DNA from: Planococcus maritimus
GTDB lineage: Bacteria > Bacillota > Bacilli > Bacillales_A > Planococcaceae
Length of the DNA stretch: 64,000 bases
Assembly (NCBI RefSeq): GCF_001592825.1
Contig: NZ_LTZG01000052.1
Span: 29,241-93,240 of the forward strand
Direction of reading: 5' to 3'
A program made the position numbers and the translations under genes. The notes beneath the pieces were generated by a model. That model searched no databases and was not told the origin of the DNA. It saw only the letters and a list, made by a program, of their open reading frames with translations. Below are positions 42,903 through 52,851 of this stretch, in pieces; the first letter of the stretch is position 1; each line of letters starts with the position of its first letter.

Positions 42903-44707
42903 GACAGCCCCTCCAATTTCTCGGCGTATGTCGCCATATCTTTATCGCCTCTGCCGGATACGCAAATGACGAGTATTTCATCCGCTGTCATCGACTGGGC
43001 TTGCTTTTTCGCCTCCGCAATCGCATGGGCGGATTCCAAAGCCGGAATGATGCCCTCAAGGCGTGACATCTCAATGACCGAGGCAAGCGCCTCATCATCT
43101 GTGATCGCTTCATAGGTCACACGCCCGTTGTCCGCAAGGTGAGCGTGTTCCGGGCCGATGCCCGGATAATCGAGCCCGGCAGAAATCGAATGCGCTTCTT
43201 GCACTTGCCCGGCATCGTCTTGCAAGATCTTCATCATAGCCCCGTGCAGCACACCTTCCGATCCTTTAGTTAAAGTAGCTGCATGGCGATCCGTATCCAC
43301 GCCTGCTCCAGCCGCTTCTGCGCCGATCAAGCGGACCGATGCATCTTCGATAAACGGGTGGAACATGCCGATTGCATTGGAACCACCCCCGACACACGCA
43401 ACAATCGCATTTGGCAGACGCCCTTCTTTTTCTAGGATCTGCCGTTTTGTTTCTTTGCCGATGACGCTTTGGAAATCGCGCACCATCGTCGGGAATGGAT
43501 GCGGCCCAAGAGCTGAACCGATCAAGTAATGCGTATCTTCGACATTGGTCACCCAGTAGCGCAGCGCTTCGTTTACCGCATCTTTCAGCGTGCCGCTGCC
43601 TTTTGTCACACTTTCTACGCGCGCGCCCAATAATTTCATGCGGAACACATTCAGTTGCTGGCGTTTAATGTCTTCTTCACCCATGAAGACGACACAGTCT
43701 AAATCGAACAACGCACAGATGGTAGCCGTCGCCACGCCATGCTGGCCAGCTCCGGTTTCTGCGACAATTTTGCGTTTGCCCATACGCTGCGCGAGCAAGG
43801 CTTGGCCAATCGCATTGTTTACTTTATGTGCGCCGGTGTGGTTTAAATCCTCGCGTTTCAAATAAATCTTCGGACCGCCCCACGCTTCTGTCATGCGTGC
43901 CGCAAACGTCAGCGGCTGTTCACGACCGACGTATTCTTTCAAGTAATGGTGATATTCTTTTTGAAACTCATCGTCATTCTTTGCATCTTCATAAGCCGCT
44001 TCTAGTTCTTTGACGGCCTTCATCAAAGTTTCCGGTACAAACTGGCCGCCGTAGCGCCCGAAAAACCCTACTGGATCTATTGTCTTCTCCTGTGTTCTCT
44101 CCATCGAATCACCCTTTGCCTGTAGTATGAATTGCTGGATTTTCACTTCATCTTTCCGGCCGTCCGTTTCCACGCCGCTCGATACATCGACCATGAACGG
44201 ATTGGTTTGGCTAATGGCCGCTTGCACATTGTCTTTATTCAATCCACCCGCTAAAATCAGGCGGCTATGTTCCAAATTGGCGTTTTCCAAAAGGCTCCAG
44301 TCAAATACATGACCACTGCCCCCGCGGTAGTCGGTGCCCGGCGCATCGACCAATACATAATCTGCAATCGAGCTGTTCAGTTTTTCTACATCGCCCGGCG
44401 TGCGGATCGAAAATGCTTGGATGACCGGCACTTCGATGCGCCGAATCAATTCGTCCGTTTCGTCGCCGTGCAATTGCACCATCGTTAGCGGCACCGTTTT
44501 GACGGCTTTGTCGATTTCTTCATACGAAGCGTTGACAAATACGCCGATCCGCTGTACGCCGTTGTCTGCTAGACGCGACAATTCCTGCGCCCGCTCAATT
44601 GATACACGCCGCCTGCTCGGGGCAAAGACAAATCCGATGGCATCCGCTTGTGATGCGGCTTTAACGTGCTGCTCTTCCATCAATCCACAAATTTTAACAC
44701 GTGTCAT
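42899..44707 (-). CDS. trpFB: fused phosphoribosylanthranilate isomerase-tryptophan synthase beta (TrpF::TrpB)
   Basis: One 602-aa frame. Residues 1 to about 200 are TrpF (VKICGLM with Cys7; [15 protein letters not shown] with Asp121; [11 protein letters not shown]). From Met202 (44104) the sequence is a full Trp[13 protein letters not shown] with the PLP lysine, [23 protein letters not shown] ribosome site AAAGGGTGA lies just before the internal ATG at 44104, so free 401-aa TrpB may also be made. A single-base change would restore a TGA stop there. The start overlaps the trpC stop as TAATG. Confidence 0.9.
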   Translation of the reverse strand: MTRVKICGLMEEQHVKAASQADAIGFVFAPSRRRVSIERAQELSRLADNGVQRIGVFVNASYEEIDKAVKTVPLTMVQLHGDETDELIRRIEVPVIQAFSIRTPGDVEKLNSSIADYVLVDAPGTDYRGGSGHVFDWSLLENANLEHSRLILAGGLNKDNVQAAISQTNPFMVDVSSGVETDGRKDEVKIQQFILQAKGDSMERTQEKTIDPVGFFGRYGGQFVPETLMKAVKELEAAYEDAKNDDEFQKEYHHYLKEYVGREQPLTFAARMTEAWGGPKIYLKREDLNHTGAHKVNNAIGQALLAQRMGKRKIVAETGAGQHGVATATICALFDLDCVVFMGEEDIKRQQLNVFRMKLLGARVESVTKGSGTLKDAVNEALRYWVTNVEDTHYLIGSALGPHPFPTMVRDFQSVIGKETKRQILEKEGRLPNAIVACVGGGSNAIGMFHPFIEDASVRLIGAEAAGAGVDTDRHAATLTKGSEGVLHGAMMKILQDDAGQVQEAHSISAGLDYPGIGPEHAHLADNGRVTYEAITDDEALASVIEMSRLEGIIPALESAHAIAEAKKQAQSMTADEILVICVSGRGDKDMATYAEKLEGLS

Positions 44708-45477
44708 TACGCACCCTCCTGTCCTGTCGCCCGGCGGATCCAGCTTGCCGGGTCTTCCGAACGCATCAACGCTTCTCCGACCAGCACACCTTGTGCTCCG
44801 AGTTCATAAGCCCGGTGCGCATCCGCTGTGTCGTTCATGCCGCTTTCACTAATCAGAACCGAACCGCTGCCGAACGGAAATTGACCAGCCAGTTCCGCGG
44901 TGCGTTCGAGTGAAACTTCAAACGTTTTTAAATTGCGGTTGTTGACGCCAATCAACTGCGCCCCAAGTGCGACGGCTTTTTGCAATTCTTCCGTATCGTG
45001 CACTTCCACCAAAATTTCCAATTCGAGCGACTGTGCATAACGGAAGAGGCGTTCTAACTCTTCATCCGCGAGCGCTGCGACGATCAATAAGATGATGGTC
45101 GCTCCGGCCGCTTTCGCGCGCTCGATTTGAATTTCACTGACCATGAAGTCTTTGCAAAGCACCGGTACCGAAACGGCCCGTGCCACTTTTTTCAAATCTT
45201 CGATAGAGCCTTTAAAATATTGTTCATCGGTTAACACGGAAATGGCTGCTGCGCCAGCTCCTTCGTATTTCAAGCCTTGCTCTACGACATCCACTTCCAT
45301 ACGGATAGCACCTTTTGACGGCGAGGCGCGCTTGATTTCTGAAATGACGCCACGGCCATTCCGTAATGTGTCAATGAGTTTCGGTTTACCCGGAAATTGC
45401 TCAGTGGCCGGATAACTTTCTTCATAAGCAGTGATTTCCTGCCGCTTTGTCTCCATGATTTTATCCAATATGGTCAT
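44707..45477 (-). CDS. trpC: indole-3-glycerol phosphate synthase
   Basis: A 256-aa TIM barrel that closes the indole ring of Cd[17 protein letters not shown] with the catalytic Lys, VLCKDFMV with the second Lys, [10 protein letters not shown] and [10 protein letters not shown] and [12 protein letters not shown] ISESGM complete the motif set. Its ATG overlaps the trpD stop (ATGA) and its stop overlaps the trpF start (TAATG), so the four genes are translationally coupled. Confidence 0.95.
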   Translation of the reverse strand: MTILDKIMETKRQEITAYEESYPATEQFPGKPKLIDTLRNGRGVISEIKRASPSKGAIRMEVDVVEQGLKYEGAGAAAISVLTDEQYFKGSIEDLKKVARAVSVPVLCKDFMVSEIQIERAKAAGATIILLIVAALADEELERLFRYAQSLELEILVEVHDTEELQKAVALGAQLIGVNNRNLKTFEVSLERTAELAGQFPFGSGSVLISESGMNDTADAHRAYELGAQGVLVGEALMRSEDPASWIRRATGQEGA

Positions 45478-46466
45478 ACAAGTACCCCCGATGTTAGGCG
45501 ATGCAATTCGTAAACACGCGCCGTTTCTCCTGAAATGATGGATTTTCTTGCTTGATGCACGCCTTCTGCGATACTTGCGGCGCGACCGCTTACGTAAAGG
45601 ACCGTTCCGGCATTCAGCGCGACCGTATCCAAGTAAGCACTCGGCGTGCCGCTGATGACTTCTTGGAAAATTTCGGCGTTGCGTTTTGAATCGCCACCGC
45701 GAATTGCTTCGATCGGTGCTGTCTCGAGCCCTACTTCGTGAGGGTGAACCGTCATGCTGCGCTTGCCATTTTCGTCAAAAACGATCAATTGATTCGTTCC
45801 GGATAGTGATAATTCATCCAGCCCGCCTGCTCCATGGACGATGGCTCCGCGTTTTCTGCCAAGCCGCATCAAGGCATCCGCCATCGGTTCCATCATGTCC
45901 GAACGGTACACGCCGCTCATTTGGACAGTGATCGGCAAAGGATTGGCGAGAGGGCCGACCAAATTGAAAATGGTTGGCGTCCCGATTTCTTTTCGCACCT
46001 CACGCAAACCACCAAGCACTGGATGGACCGCCGGCGCAAATAAGAACGCGATGCCTGTTTGTTCAATTAGTGATGGAATTCCTGCCAAAGGCAATTGAGT
46101 AGAAATCCCGATCTCTTCCAATAAGTCCGAACTGCCGGTCTTGCTGGACACGCTGCGATTGCCGTGCTTTGCCACTCTCATGCCGCATCCTGCCAAGACA
46201 AACGCTGTCAACGTACTGATATTAAAACTAAACGATTTGTCGCCGCCCGTTCCGCAAACATCGACCAATTCGCCCGTCATTTCTGGGAGCTTCACCGCTT
46301 TTTCGCGCATTGCGCGGACCATACCGACCAACTCATCGGCCGTCTCGCCCTTTTCGTGCAATTCCGTCAAAAATTCTTTCATCTGCTGGCGATCCATGCG
46401 CCCTTCTAATACTTCTATCGCTTGTTGCTTCATTGTTTGTTCATTCATATTCTCTGCTCTGCTCAT
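45474..46466 (-). CDS. trpD: anthranilate phosphoribosyltransferase
   Basis: A 330-aa enzyme that joins anthranilate to PRPP. VDVCGTGGDKSFSFNISTLTAFVLAGCG, KHGNRSVSSKTGSSDLLEEIG and HGAGGLDEL are the glycine-rich PRPP loop and anthranilate-site motifs. ATG 46466 follows GAGGAGAGA; an upstream frame extends into the leader terminator and is rejected. It is the first gene after the T-box; the expected trpE is missing. Confidence 0.95.
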   Translation of the reverse strand: MSRAENMNEQTMKQQAIEVLEGRMDRQQMKEFLTELHEKGETADELVGMVRAMREKAVKLPEMTGELVDVCGTGGDKSFSFNISTLTAFVLAGCGMRVAKHGNRSVSSKTGSSDLLEEIGISTQLPLAGIPSLIEQTGIAFLFAPAVHPVLGGLREVRKEIGTPTIFNLVGPLANPLPITVQMSGVYRSDMMEPMADALMRLGRKRGAIVHGAGGLDELSLSGTNQLIVFDENGKRSMTVHPHEVGLETAPIEAIRGGDSKRNAEIFQEVISGTPSAYLDTVALNAGTVLYVSGRAASIAEGVHQARKSIISGETARVYELHRLTSGVLV

Positions 46467-46496
46467 CTCAATCTCTCCTCGTCTTGTTTTTGGATA

Positions 46497-46822
46497 CAAA
46501 AATCCCCGCAACCGGGACTTACTCCGGTTGCGGGGACGGTTTTAACCGCGGTACCACCACGCATTAATGCATTTTGCACTCACTTAAACAGGCTTCTTCA
46601 GCCTTTCCCTTTAACGCAGGGATACGTCCGCCATACTCGCTTCCGCTTTCCGGCTGGCTCTCATAAGTCCATTCGCACAGCGCATCCAATCAGCTTTCAC
46701 CACCCGCTGACTCTCTACATGAACACCACTGCCTACTCGTCTCAGTCTTAGATTTCCACTGTTCTGTTCTCGTCTTTGCTAACTCTTCTCTCGAATAGAC
46801 TTGCCGCTACCAACAAGTTGTT
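46497..46822 (-). promoter_or_regulatory. T-box leader (tRNA-Trp responsive) of the trp operon
   Basis: On the minus strand the leader carries AGAGAG, GGGTGGTGAAAGC (stem I distal part), then GCGAATGGACTTAT, in which TGG at 46671-46669 is the probable tryptophan specifier, and the T-box core GGTGGTACCGCGG at 46558-46546. The terminator CCCCGCAACCGG/CCGGTTGCGGGG (46535-46504) and its T-run follow. Uncharged tRNA-Trp should favour antitermination. All other triplets in the region can be excluded only by folding. Confidence 0.9.
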
Positions 46823-46826
46823 CTTC

Positions 46827-46855
46827 ATACTAAAAGGTTTTGTATATTCTGTCAA
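46827..46855 (-). promoter_or_regulatory. sigma-A promoter of the trp T-box leader
   Basis: On the minus strand TTGACA (46855-46850) and TAGTAT (46832-46827) are 17 bp apart, giving a start near 46820, right before the T-box leader. Confidence 0.85.
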
Positions 46856-46916
46856 GTGGTAACTCCTGCAAGCCAATCAAGCTTTCTAGAAGCCCCGCAA
46901 CTTGGAACCGCCTTCT

Positions 46917-48068
46917 TCACAGCCCCATCCGTTTAGCGATGATGGTTTTCATGATTTCATTCGAACCGGCATAAATCGCAGCCACCGGAATGTCCCGGTA
47001 GCGACGGGCGATTTTGTATTCTTCCATATACCCATAACCGCCGTGTAATTGCATGCAGTCGCCCGAAATTTTCTTCGCCGTCTCTGTCAGCCAATATTTC
47101 GCCATCGACACTTTCGAGACAACGTCTTTTCCGGCCATATGGTCTTCGATCAACGACTCTAAAAACGCTTTGCCCAGTTCAATCTCCGTTGCCATCTCCA
47201 CTAGCTTGAACTGCGTGTTCTGAAATGCGCTGATGGGCTTGCCGAATGCTTTGCGGGATTTCACATAATCGATCGTCATCTCAAGCATGTCTTCTGATGC
47301 GATTTGTGCGGCAAGCGCCACGACGAGCCGCTCCTGCTGCAATTTTTCCATTAAGTATGTAAAGCCTCGGTTCTCTTCTCCCACGAGATTTCCGGCAGGT
47401 ACCCGGCAATCTTCGAAATACAACTCGGAGGTGTCTTGTGCGTGAAGTCCGACTTTATCGAGCTTGCGTCCTTTCGTGAACCCGGGTGTCCCTTCTTCGA
47501 CCATTAACAGCGAGATGCCTTTATGCTTCGGCTCCGCTTTTGAATCGGTTTTGACGACCACTAGCACGTGGGTGGAATTAATGCCGTTGGTGATAAAGGT
47601 CTTTTGTCCATTGACGATGTAATCGTCGCCGTCTTTTACAGCCGTTGCGGAAATACTGGCGAGATCCGATCCAGCCCCAGGTTCCGTCATTGCGATGGCT
47701 GTGATGTATTCACCGCTGATGCAACCGGGCAGCCAGTCCTGTTTTTGCTGTTCCGTGCCATACGCTTCAATATAAGGAACGGTAATGTCATTATGGAGAC
47801 CCACTCCCGTCAAACTTGCCCCGACGCGTTCCATCTCTTCGCCAATAATGACGCCGTAGCGAAAATCAAGGCCAAGTCCACCATACTGCTCTTCTACTTG
47901 AGGGCATAAAAAGCCCATATCCCCAAGTTTTCTCCAGAATGCTTTTGGGATAAGGCGGTCTTTTTCCCATTGTTCGTAATAGGGCACCGCTTCTTTCTCT
48001 AAAAATTTACGCAAGGATTTACGGAACATTGTATGCTCTTCTTCTTCAAAACGATATCTCGCCATCAT
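46917..48068 (-). CDS. acyl-CoA dehydrogenase
   Basis: A 383-aa FAD enzyme that forms the trans-2 double bond of an acyl-CoA. AIAMTEPGAGSDLASISA binds FAD and acyl-CoA, and the catalytic Glu is in YAGSNEIMKTIIAKRMGL at the C-terminus, with the LQLHGGYGYMEEYKIARRYRD strand. ATG 48068 or 48065 fits AAGGGAG. It ends the thiolase-SDR-dehydrogenase set, so it belongs to a beta-oxidation or branched-chain degradation path; chain length cannot be told. Confidence 0.9.
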   Translation of the reverse strand: MMARYRFEEEEHTMFRKSLRKFLEKEAVPYYEQWEKDRLIPKAFWRKLGDMGFLCPQVEEQYGGLGLDFRYGVIIGEEMERVGASLTGVGLHNDITVPYIEAYGTEQQKQDWLPGCISGEYITAIAMTEPGAGSDLASISATAVKDGDDYIVNGQKTFITNGINSTHVLVVVKTDSKAEPKHKGISLLMVEEGTPGFTKGRKLDKVGLHAQDTSELYFEDCRVPAGNLVGEENRGFTYLMEKLQQERLVVALAAQIASEDMLEMTIDYVKSRKAFGKPISAFQNTQFKLVEMATEIELGKAFLESLIEDHMAGKDVVSKVSMAKYWLTETAKKISGDCMQLHGGYGYMEEYKIARRYRDIPVAAIYAGSNEIMKTIIAKRMGL

Positions 48069-48088
48069 TCCCACTCCCTTTTCTTCCC

Positions 48089-48859
48089 TTATTTCGGTTG
48101 CATGCGAATCGCGCCGTCCAAACGAATCACTTCGCCATTCAATAACGGATTGTCGACAATGCTTTTGACCAATTTAGCGTATTCAACAGGACGGCCTAGG
48201 CGTGCGGGAAACGGCACCGTCGCAGACAGCGAAGCGATGGCGGATTCTGGCAAGCCTTCGAACATTGGCGTTTCCATAAGTCCTGGCGCGATCGCTAAGA
48301 CGCGAATGCCATCACGTGCGAGTTCACGGGCAATCGGCAAAGTCATTGAGACGATCCCACCTTTTGATGCGCTATAAGCTGCTTGGCCGATTTGCCCTTC
48401 AAAGGCTGCGACAGAGGCGGTCGAAATAATGACGCCGCGCTCCCCTTCTTCATTCGGTTCGTTGTCTTGCATTGCGGCCGCAACGGCACGCAAGACATTG
48501 AAACTGCCGACTAAATTGACTTGGACGACTTTTTCGAAACGCTCGAGCGCAAGCGGTTGTCCTTTTGACATGACTTTTCCTGGCGTGGCGATGCCTGCGC
48601 AATTAACTAGCAGATTGATATGGCCTAGTTGATCGACTGCCTGTCCCACACTTTCTTCCACTTGAAGCGCATTCGTCACATCCGTTTCGATAAAACCGAC
48701 TTGCCCCTCGTCGAAATCAGCCATGACTGCCTGCGCACGCTCTTCGTTAAGATCGAAAATGACTGCACGACCTCCGCTTTCTGCAATGTGACGCACTGTT
48801 GCTTCCCCTAATCCAGAAGCTCCTCCAGTGACGATTGCTTTCACTTTAGAAAAGTCCAT
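48089..48859 (-). CDS. short-chain dehydrogenase, 3-hydroxyacyl-CoA dehydrogenase type II-like
   Basis: A 256-aa Rossmann-fold SDR. The nucleotide loop is VTGGASGLGEATVRHIAE with Asp after IFD, so NAD is likely. The catalytic Ser lies in ISTASVAAFEGQIGQ, and Tyr-Lys in AAYSASKGG. Its place between thiolase and acyl-CoA dehydrogenase and its similarity to HSD17B10-type proteins point to oxidation of 3-hydroxyacyl-CoA. AGGGGAGAG precedes the ATG. Confidence 0.87.
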   Translation of the reverse strand: MDFSKVKAIVTGGASGLGEATVRHIAESGGRAVIFDLNEERAQAVMADFDEGQVGFIETDVTNALQVEESVGQAVDQLGHINLLVNCAGIATPGKVMSKGQPLALERFEKVVQVNLVGSFNVLRAVAAAMQDNEPNEEGERGVIISTASVAAFEGQIGQAAYSASKGGIVSMTLPIARELARDGIRVLAIAPGLMETPMFEGLPESAIASLSATVPFPARLGRPVEYAKLVKSIVDNPLLNGEVIRLDGAIRMQPK

Positions 48860-48892
48860 TTCTCTCTCCCCTTTAATTATGTCTTGATCAAA

Positions 48893-50044
48893 TTAAGAAA
48901 GCCGTTCAATGATCGTCGCATTGGCCATTCCCATGCCTTCACAAATCGCCAGCAAGCCGTAACGGCTATCCGAGCGCTCAAGTTCGTGAACGAGCGATAC
49001 CAATAATTTCGTTCCGGTCGCACCTAAAGGATGCCCCAATGCAATCGCGCCACCGTTGACATTAAGCTTATCCGGATCTCCCCCGATATCCGAAAGCCAT
49101 GCGAGCGGAACAGGCGCAAAGGCTTCATTCACTTCATAGCGATCCATATCTGCAATTGACAGCCCGGCTTTCGCCAGCACCTTTTTCGTCGCCGCTATCG
49201 GCCCCGTCAGCATCAACGTTGGATCGGAGCCGACTACTGTGCGGGCAAGAATACGCGCTTTCGGTTTCAATCCAAGCTCCTGCGCTTTTTCGTTCGACAT
49301 CAATAAGACAGCGGATGCCCCGTCACTCATTTGGCTGGCATTGCCTGCTGTAATAACGCCTTGTTCATCAAAAGCAGGCTTTAACCCAGCGAGCACTTCT
49401 TCGGTCGTCCCCGGTCTTGGCCCTTCGTCTGTCGCGACTTTCTGGAAACCGCTTTGTTCTTCCGGCACTTCAATCGAGACAATTTCCTTGTCGTAGTGTC
49501 CGCTTTCAATTGCATTTTGTGCGCGTTCATGGCTCTTCACTGCATAAGCGTCTAATTGCTGCCGGCTGAATCCCCATTGTGCCGCAATGCGTTCTGCTGA
49601 TAAGCCTTGATTGATGATTTCGTATTGATCGGTCAATTTTCCACTCGGCTGCGCCCCTTGCATATTAGAGAACATCGGAACGCGCGTCATGCTTTCCACA
49701 CCGCCTGCAATAACGATATCCATATCACCCGCAAGAATCGCCTGCGCACCAAAGTGAACAGCTTGCTGGCTCGATCCGCATTGGCGGTCGATGGTTACCC
49801 CAGGCACAAAATCCGGGAAGCCGGCGATCAATGCAGCGGTTCTTGCAATATTGCCGCCTTGTTCTCCCGATTGAGAAACACAACCGAGAATGACGTCTTC
49901 TACCAAGCCTTTGTCGACGCCCGACCGTTTCATCAATTCGTCTAACACGACAGCTGCCAGTTCATCCGGGCGCATTTCATTTAATTTGCCTTTGCGCCTG
50001 CCGACTGGCGACCGGACCCCTTCAACGATGACTACCTCTCTCAT
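48893..50044 (-). CDS. acetyl-CoA acetyltransferase / 3-ketoacyl-CoA thiolase
   Basis: A 383-aa thiolase. Cys89 in VTIDRQCGSSQQA is the acyl-carrying nucleophile, His is in NVNGGAIALGHPLGATG, and the second Cys in AICEGMGMANATIIERL. It cleaves 3-ketoacyl-CoA. It is the first of three same-strand genes (gaps 33 and about 20 bp), so it likely heads the operon. AAAGGGGCGAGG precedes the ATG. Confidence 0.92.
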   Translation of the reverse strand: MREVVIVEGVRSPVGRRKGKLNEMRPDELAAVVLDELMKRSGVDKGLVEDVILGCVSQSGEQGGNIARTAALIAGFPDFVPGVTIDRQCGSSQQAVHFGAQAILAGDMDIVIAGGVESMTRVPMFSNMQGAQPSGKLTDQYEIINQGLSAERIAAQWGFSRQQLDAYAVKSHERAQNAIESGHYDKEIVSIEVPEEQSGFQKVATDEGPRPGTTEEVLAGLKPAFDEQGVITAGNASQMSDGASAVLLMSNEKAQELGLKPKARILARTVVGSDPTLMLTGPIAATKKVLAKAGLSIADMDRYEVNEAFAPVPLAWLSDIGGDPDKLNVNGGAIALGHPLGATGTKLLVSLVHELERSDSRYGLLAICEGMGMANATIIERLS

Positions 50045-50177
50045 TTACCCTCGCCCCTTTTTGAAATCGCTTTCATTATATTAAACTGAATTGAATGACT
50101 ATTCACTCACCTTTATTTATTGTACAAGACTCTTCCACGGATTACTACACGAAAAACTACCAACAACCCTTGCGCAT

Positions 50178-50213
50178 TAAAAAAACCCTGCAGCAACATG
50201 CCGCAGAGTTTGT
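50178..50213 (-). terminator. terminator of osmoprotectant ABC operon
   Basis: On the minus strand ACTCTGCGG and CTGCAGGGT pair (with G-T pairs) around CATGTTG and run into T7. Confidence 0.75.
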
Positions 50214-50215
50214 GA

Positions 50216-51112
50216 TCATTCTTCGATTAACCCTTTTTCAATCAGGAATTCACGCGCTACTTCGTTCGGGATTTCTTGGTCTGCATCTACTCGCGCGTTC
50301 ATCGCAAGCATTTCTTCTTCTGTGATCTGTCCGGCAAGTTCGTTCAGCAACTCCTCAAGTTCAGGATATTCTTCGAGCGTTTCCATCCGGACGACCGGTA
50401 CTGCATCGTATTTCGGGAAAAACGACTGGTCGTCTTCTGTCGTTTTTAAGTCGAACAAGTCGATGCGACTGTCGGTTGTGAAGGCCGGGATCACATCGAC
50501 GTCCCCATTTTGGACCGCTTCATACATAATCGCCGGATCGAAGCTTTCAGTTGCTGAAAACTCGAACGGGTATGTGGCAACCATGTCATCATAGCCGTCT
50601 CCTTGGCGTTCATAAAATGGATGCGGCGCCCCGAAAGTCATGTCTTCAGATTTCGAGATTTCCGCAAGGTCTGAATAAGTGTCCGCATCGTAGTCTTTGG
50701 CGTATGCCAACGTATAACCGTTTTCAAATCCGAGTGGTTCGAGCCATGTAGCGCCCAATTCTTCTTCATAACCTGCCCGCACTTCTTCTAATACTTCTTC
50801 AGAAGACTGTCCTGGCGTCGACTCCCGCTTCAAGACGTCTTTCAAGCCGGTTCCGGTGTATTCGACGTACATGTCGATATCGCCTTGCTCAAGTGCTGGC
50901 GTCAAAATCGATACTTCCCCGAGCCCTTCTTCGTATTCCACGCTATAATCGGAATTCGCTTCGATATACTGTCCGACAATATGCGGCAAAATGTATTGTT
51001 CTGTCCAAGGCTTGCCACCGATAACGATTGGTTCGGAATCCGCTCCCCCACCGCTACATGCCGCTAAGACTGCGGACGTTCCAAGCAAGATGCCAAATGC
51101 TGTTTTTTTCAT
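50216..51112 (-). CDS. osmoprotectant ABC transporter substrate-binding lipoprotein
   Basis: A 298-aa lipoprotein. The lipobox LAAC (Cys19) follows a short signal peptide; then an OpuAC-type domain starts PIVIGGKPWTEQYILPHIVGQYIEANS. Conserved aromatic residues of the betaine box are plausible (for example Tyr/Trp in GKPWTEQ and FYERQGDGYD). Betaine, carnitine or choline is the likely ligand. GAGGGGGA precedes ATG 51112. It is the last gene of the unit. Confidence 0.88.
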   Translation of the reverse strand: MKKTAFGILLGTSAVLAACSGGGADSEPIVIGGKPWTEQYILPHIVGQYIEANSDYSVEYEEGLGEVSILTPALEQGDIDMYVEYTGTGLKDVLKRESTPGQSSEEVLEEVRAGYEEELGATWLEPLGFENGYTLAYAKDYDADTYSDLAEISKSEDMTFGAPHPFYERQGDGYDDMVATYPFEFSATESFDPAIMYEAVQNGDVDVIPAFTTDSRIDLFDLKTTEDDQSFFPKYDAVPVVRMETLEEYPELEELLNELAGQITEEEMLAMNARVDADQEIPNEVAREFLIEKGLIEE

Positions 51113-51194
51113 TGATGCTCCCCCTCTACGGCCCGTGTCGAGCCTATTTTCCTTATTTATCATACCATTCCCGCTCACGGCATCACTGCCTGCT

Positions 51195-51833
51195 TTAGAT
51201 TTTCAAGCCTTTTGGCGTGGCCCGTTTTTCGATCCATTTCAAGATCAAGTCAAACCCGATCGCCAATAAAGCAACCGGCAAGGCGCCCGCAAGCACTAAG
51301 GAATTATTATACGATTGCAGACCGCGGTAAATAATGTCGCCAAGCCCGCCCGCACCGACAAAAGTAGCGAGCGTCGCGATGCCGACCGTCAAAACCGTTG
51401 CAGTACGGACGCCTGCCATGATAAACGGTAGCGCAAGCGGCAGTTCGATTTGACGCAGAATCTGCGTTCTCGTCATGCCCATCCCGCGCCCCGCTTCAAT
51501 TGTTGAGCCATCGACCCCGACAATGCCGGCATATGTATTCCGCAAGATCGGCAATAGCGCATAGATGATCAATGCAATTAAAGCTGTCGGCGAACCGATG
51601 CCAAGTATGGGCACTAAAAACCCGAACAACGCTAAACTTGGTATCGTTTGAAATATTGCCGTCACACCGATGACCGGTTCAGCAAAGCGCCGGTAGCGAG
51701 CGATGATGACGCCAGTTGGCAAAGCGATAGCAATGCCAATCGCCACTGCTACAAATGATAAATAGATGTGTTCAATAAAGGCATCTTGGATCATATCCTG
51801 CCTGCTAATAAGTGTATCGACAAATGCATTCAT
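51195..51833 (-). CDS. osmoprotectant ABC transporter permease
   Basis: A 212-aa membrane permease (OpuCB/YehY type) with five or six helices. It has the BPD_transp_1 signature AGRGMGMTRTQILRQIELPLALPFIMAGVRTATV (the EAA loop). ATG overlaps the stop of the ATPase gene (ATGA). Only one permease is present; OpuC systems usually have two (OpuCB and OpuCD), so it may form a homodimer. Confidence 0.88.
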   Translation of the reverse strand: MNAFVDTLISRQDMIQDAFIEHIYLSFVAVAIGIAIALPTGVIIARYRRFAEPVIGVTAIFQTIPSLALFGFLVPILGIGSPTALIALIIYALLPILRNTYAGIVGVDGSTIEAGRGMGMTRTQILRQIELPLALPFIMAGVRTATVLTVGIATLATFVGAGGLGDIIYRGLQSYNNSLVLAGALPVALLAIGFDLILKWIEKRATPKGLKI

Positions 51834-52798
51834 GCCGTTGCCCCCTTCCCTGTCTGAAGAGCAGCTCTCAAGAGTTCACGTTCTCCGGCGAATCCGACCA
51901 CTTCACCTTTATCGACTACAGCAAGGCGCGGCTTGCCGCTTTGCTCCAATAGCTGATGGGCATCGCCGACTGACATTCCTGCCTCTGCCGGCTCGGCCTC
52001 TCCAGCCCAATCTGTCTCATAAAGAGACACAAACTCCTTCAAACGCCGCTCTCCAAATGAACGTTTCTGGTTAATGCGTTCGGTACCGATGAAATTCCGC
52101 ACAAATTCGTTGGCGGGTTCATCGATCAATTGTTGCGGCGTTCCAATTTGCTCGACTTGGCCATCTTTCATCACGACGATGGTATCGGCAATTTTCAAAG
52201 CCTCGTCCATATCGTGGGTGACAAAAATAATCGTTTTATGGATTTCTTGCTGCAAATGGCGCAGCTCGTCCTGCAATTGTTCTCGGCTGATTGGGTCGAG
52301 AGCCGAAAACGGTTCATCCATCAAGACGATGTTCGGGTCTCCTGCGAGTGCACGGACGACGCCGACTCGTTGCTGCTGGCCTCCGCTCAATTCCAACGGA
52401 TACCGCTCCATAAAGACGTCCGGATCCAATCCGACGAGTTGCAGCAGTTCTCTTGAACGTTCGTCGGTTTTATCTGCAGGCCAATTCAATAACTTCGGCA
52501 CCAGCGAGACATTATCAGCAATGGTCATATGCGGAAACAGGCCGATACGCTGGATGACATAACCAATCGACCGCCTCAGCTTCACCTCATCCATGCCGGT
52601 GATCGGTTCATCATCTATGTATATGGCGCCTGCTGTCGGATTTTCCAGCTTATTCACCATTTTCATTAAGGTCGTTTTTCCGCAACCACTTGGGCCAATA
52701 ATGGCAGTCAGCTGGCGCGCGGGCAGATCGAGCGTAATGTCTTTCAACGCTTCCGTCCCATCTGGAAATCGTTTTGTGACCTTGTCAAAGCGGATCAT
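51830..52798 (-). CDS. osmoprotectant ABC transporter ATP-binding protein
   Basis: A 322-aa ATPase. Walker A GPSGCGKTTL (about residues 36-45), signature LSGGQQQRVGV and Walker B IVLMDEPFSALD are clear. Its C-terminus holds a single CBS-like domain (PRLAVVDKGEVVGFAGERELLRAAL) where OpuCA has two, which may change ionic-strength control. It heads the three-gene unit. A possible sigma-B element upstream (GAGTAA, 14 bp, GGGTAT on the minus strand, 52857-52832) has only a fair -35. Confidence 0.9.
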   Translation of the reverse strand: MIRFDKVTKRFPDGTEALKDITLDLPARQLTAIIGPSGCGKTTLMKMVNKLENPTAGAIYIDDEPITGMDEVKLRRSIGYVIQRIGLFPHMTIADNVSLVPKLLNWPADKTDERSRELLQLVGLDPDVFMERYPLELSGGQQQRVGVVRALAGDPNIVLMDEPFSALDPISREQLQDELRHLQQEIHKTIIFVTHDMDEALKIADTIVVMKDGQVEQIGTPQQLIDEPANEFVRNFIGTERINQKRSFGERRLKEFVSLYETDWAGEAEPAEAGMSVGDAHQLLEQSGKPRLAVVDKGEVVGFAGERELLRAALQTGKGATA

Positions 52799-52851
52799 TC
52801 GCTTCGCCCCCTTTCATTTGGTCGTTTTTCTATACCCTTATACACAGGTCG

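Noticed and set aside
46490..46751. plus-strand frames of about 100 codons in the T-box region
   Set aside because: They run opposite to the leader RNA and are fully explained by its stems; no ribosome site.
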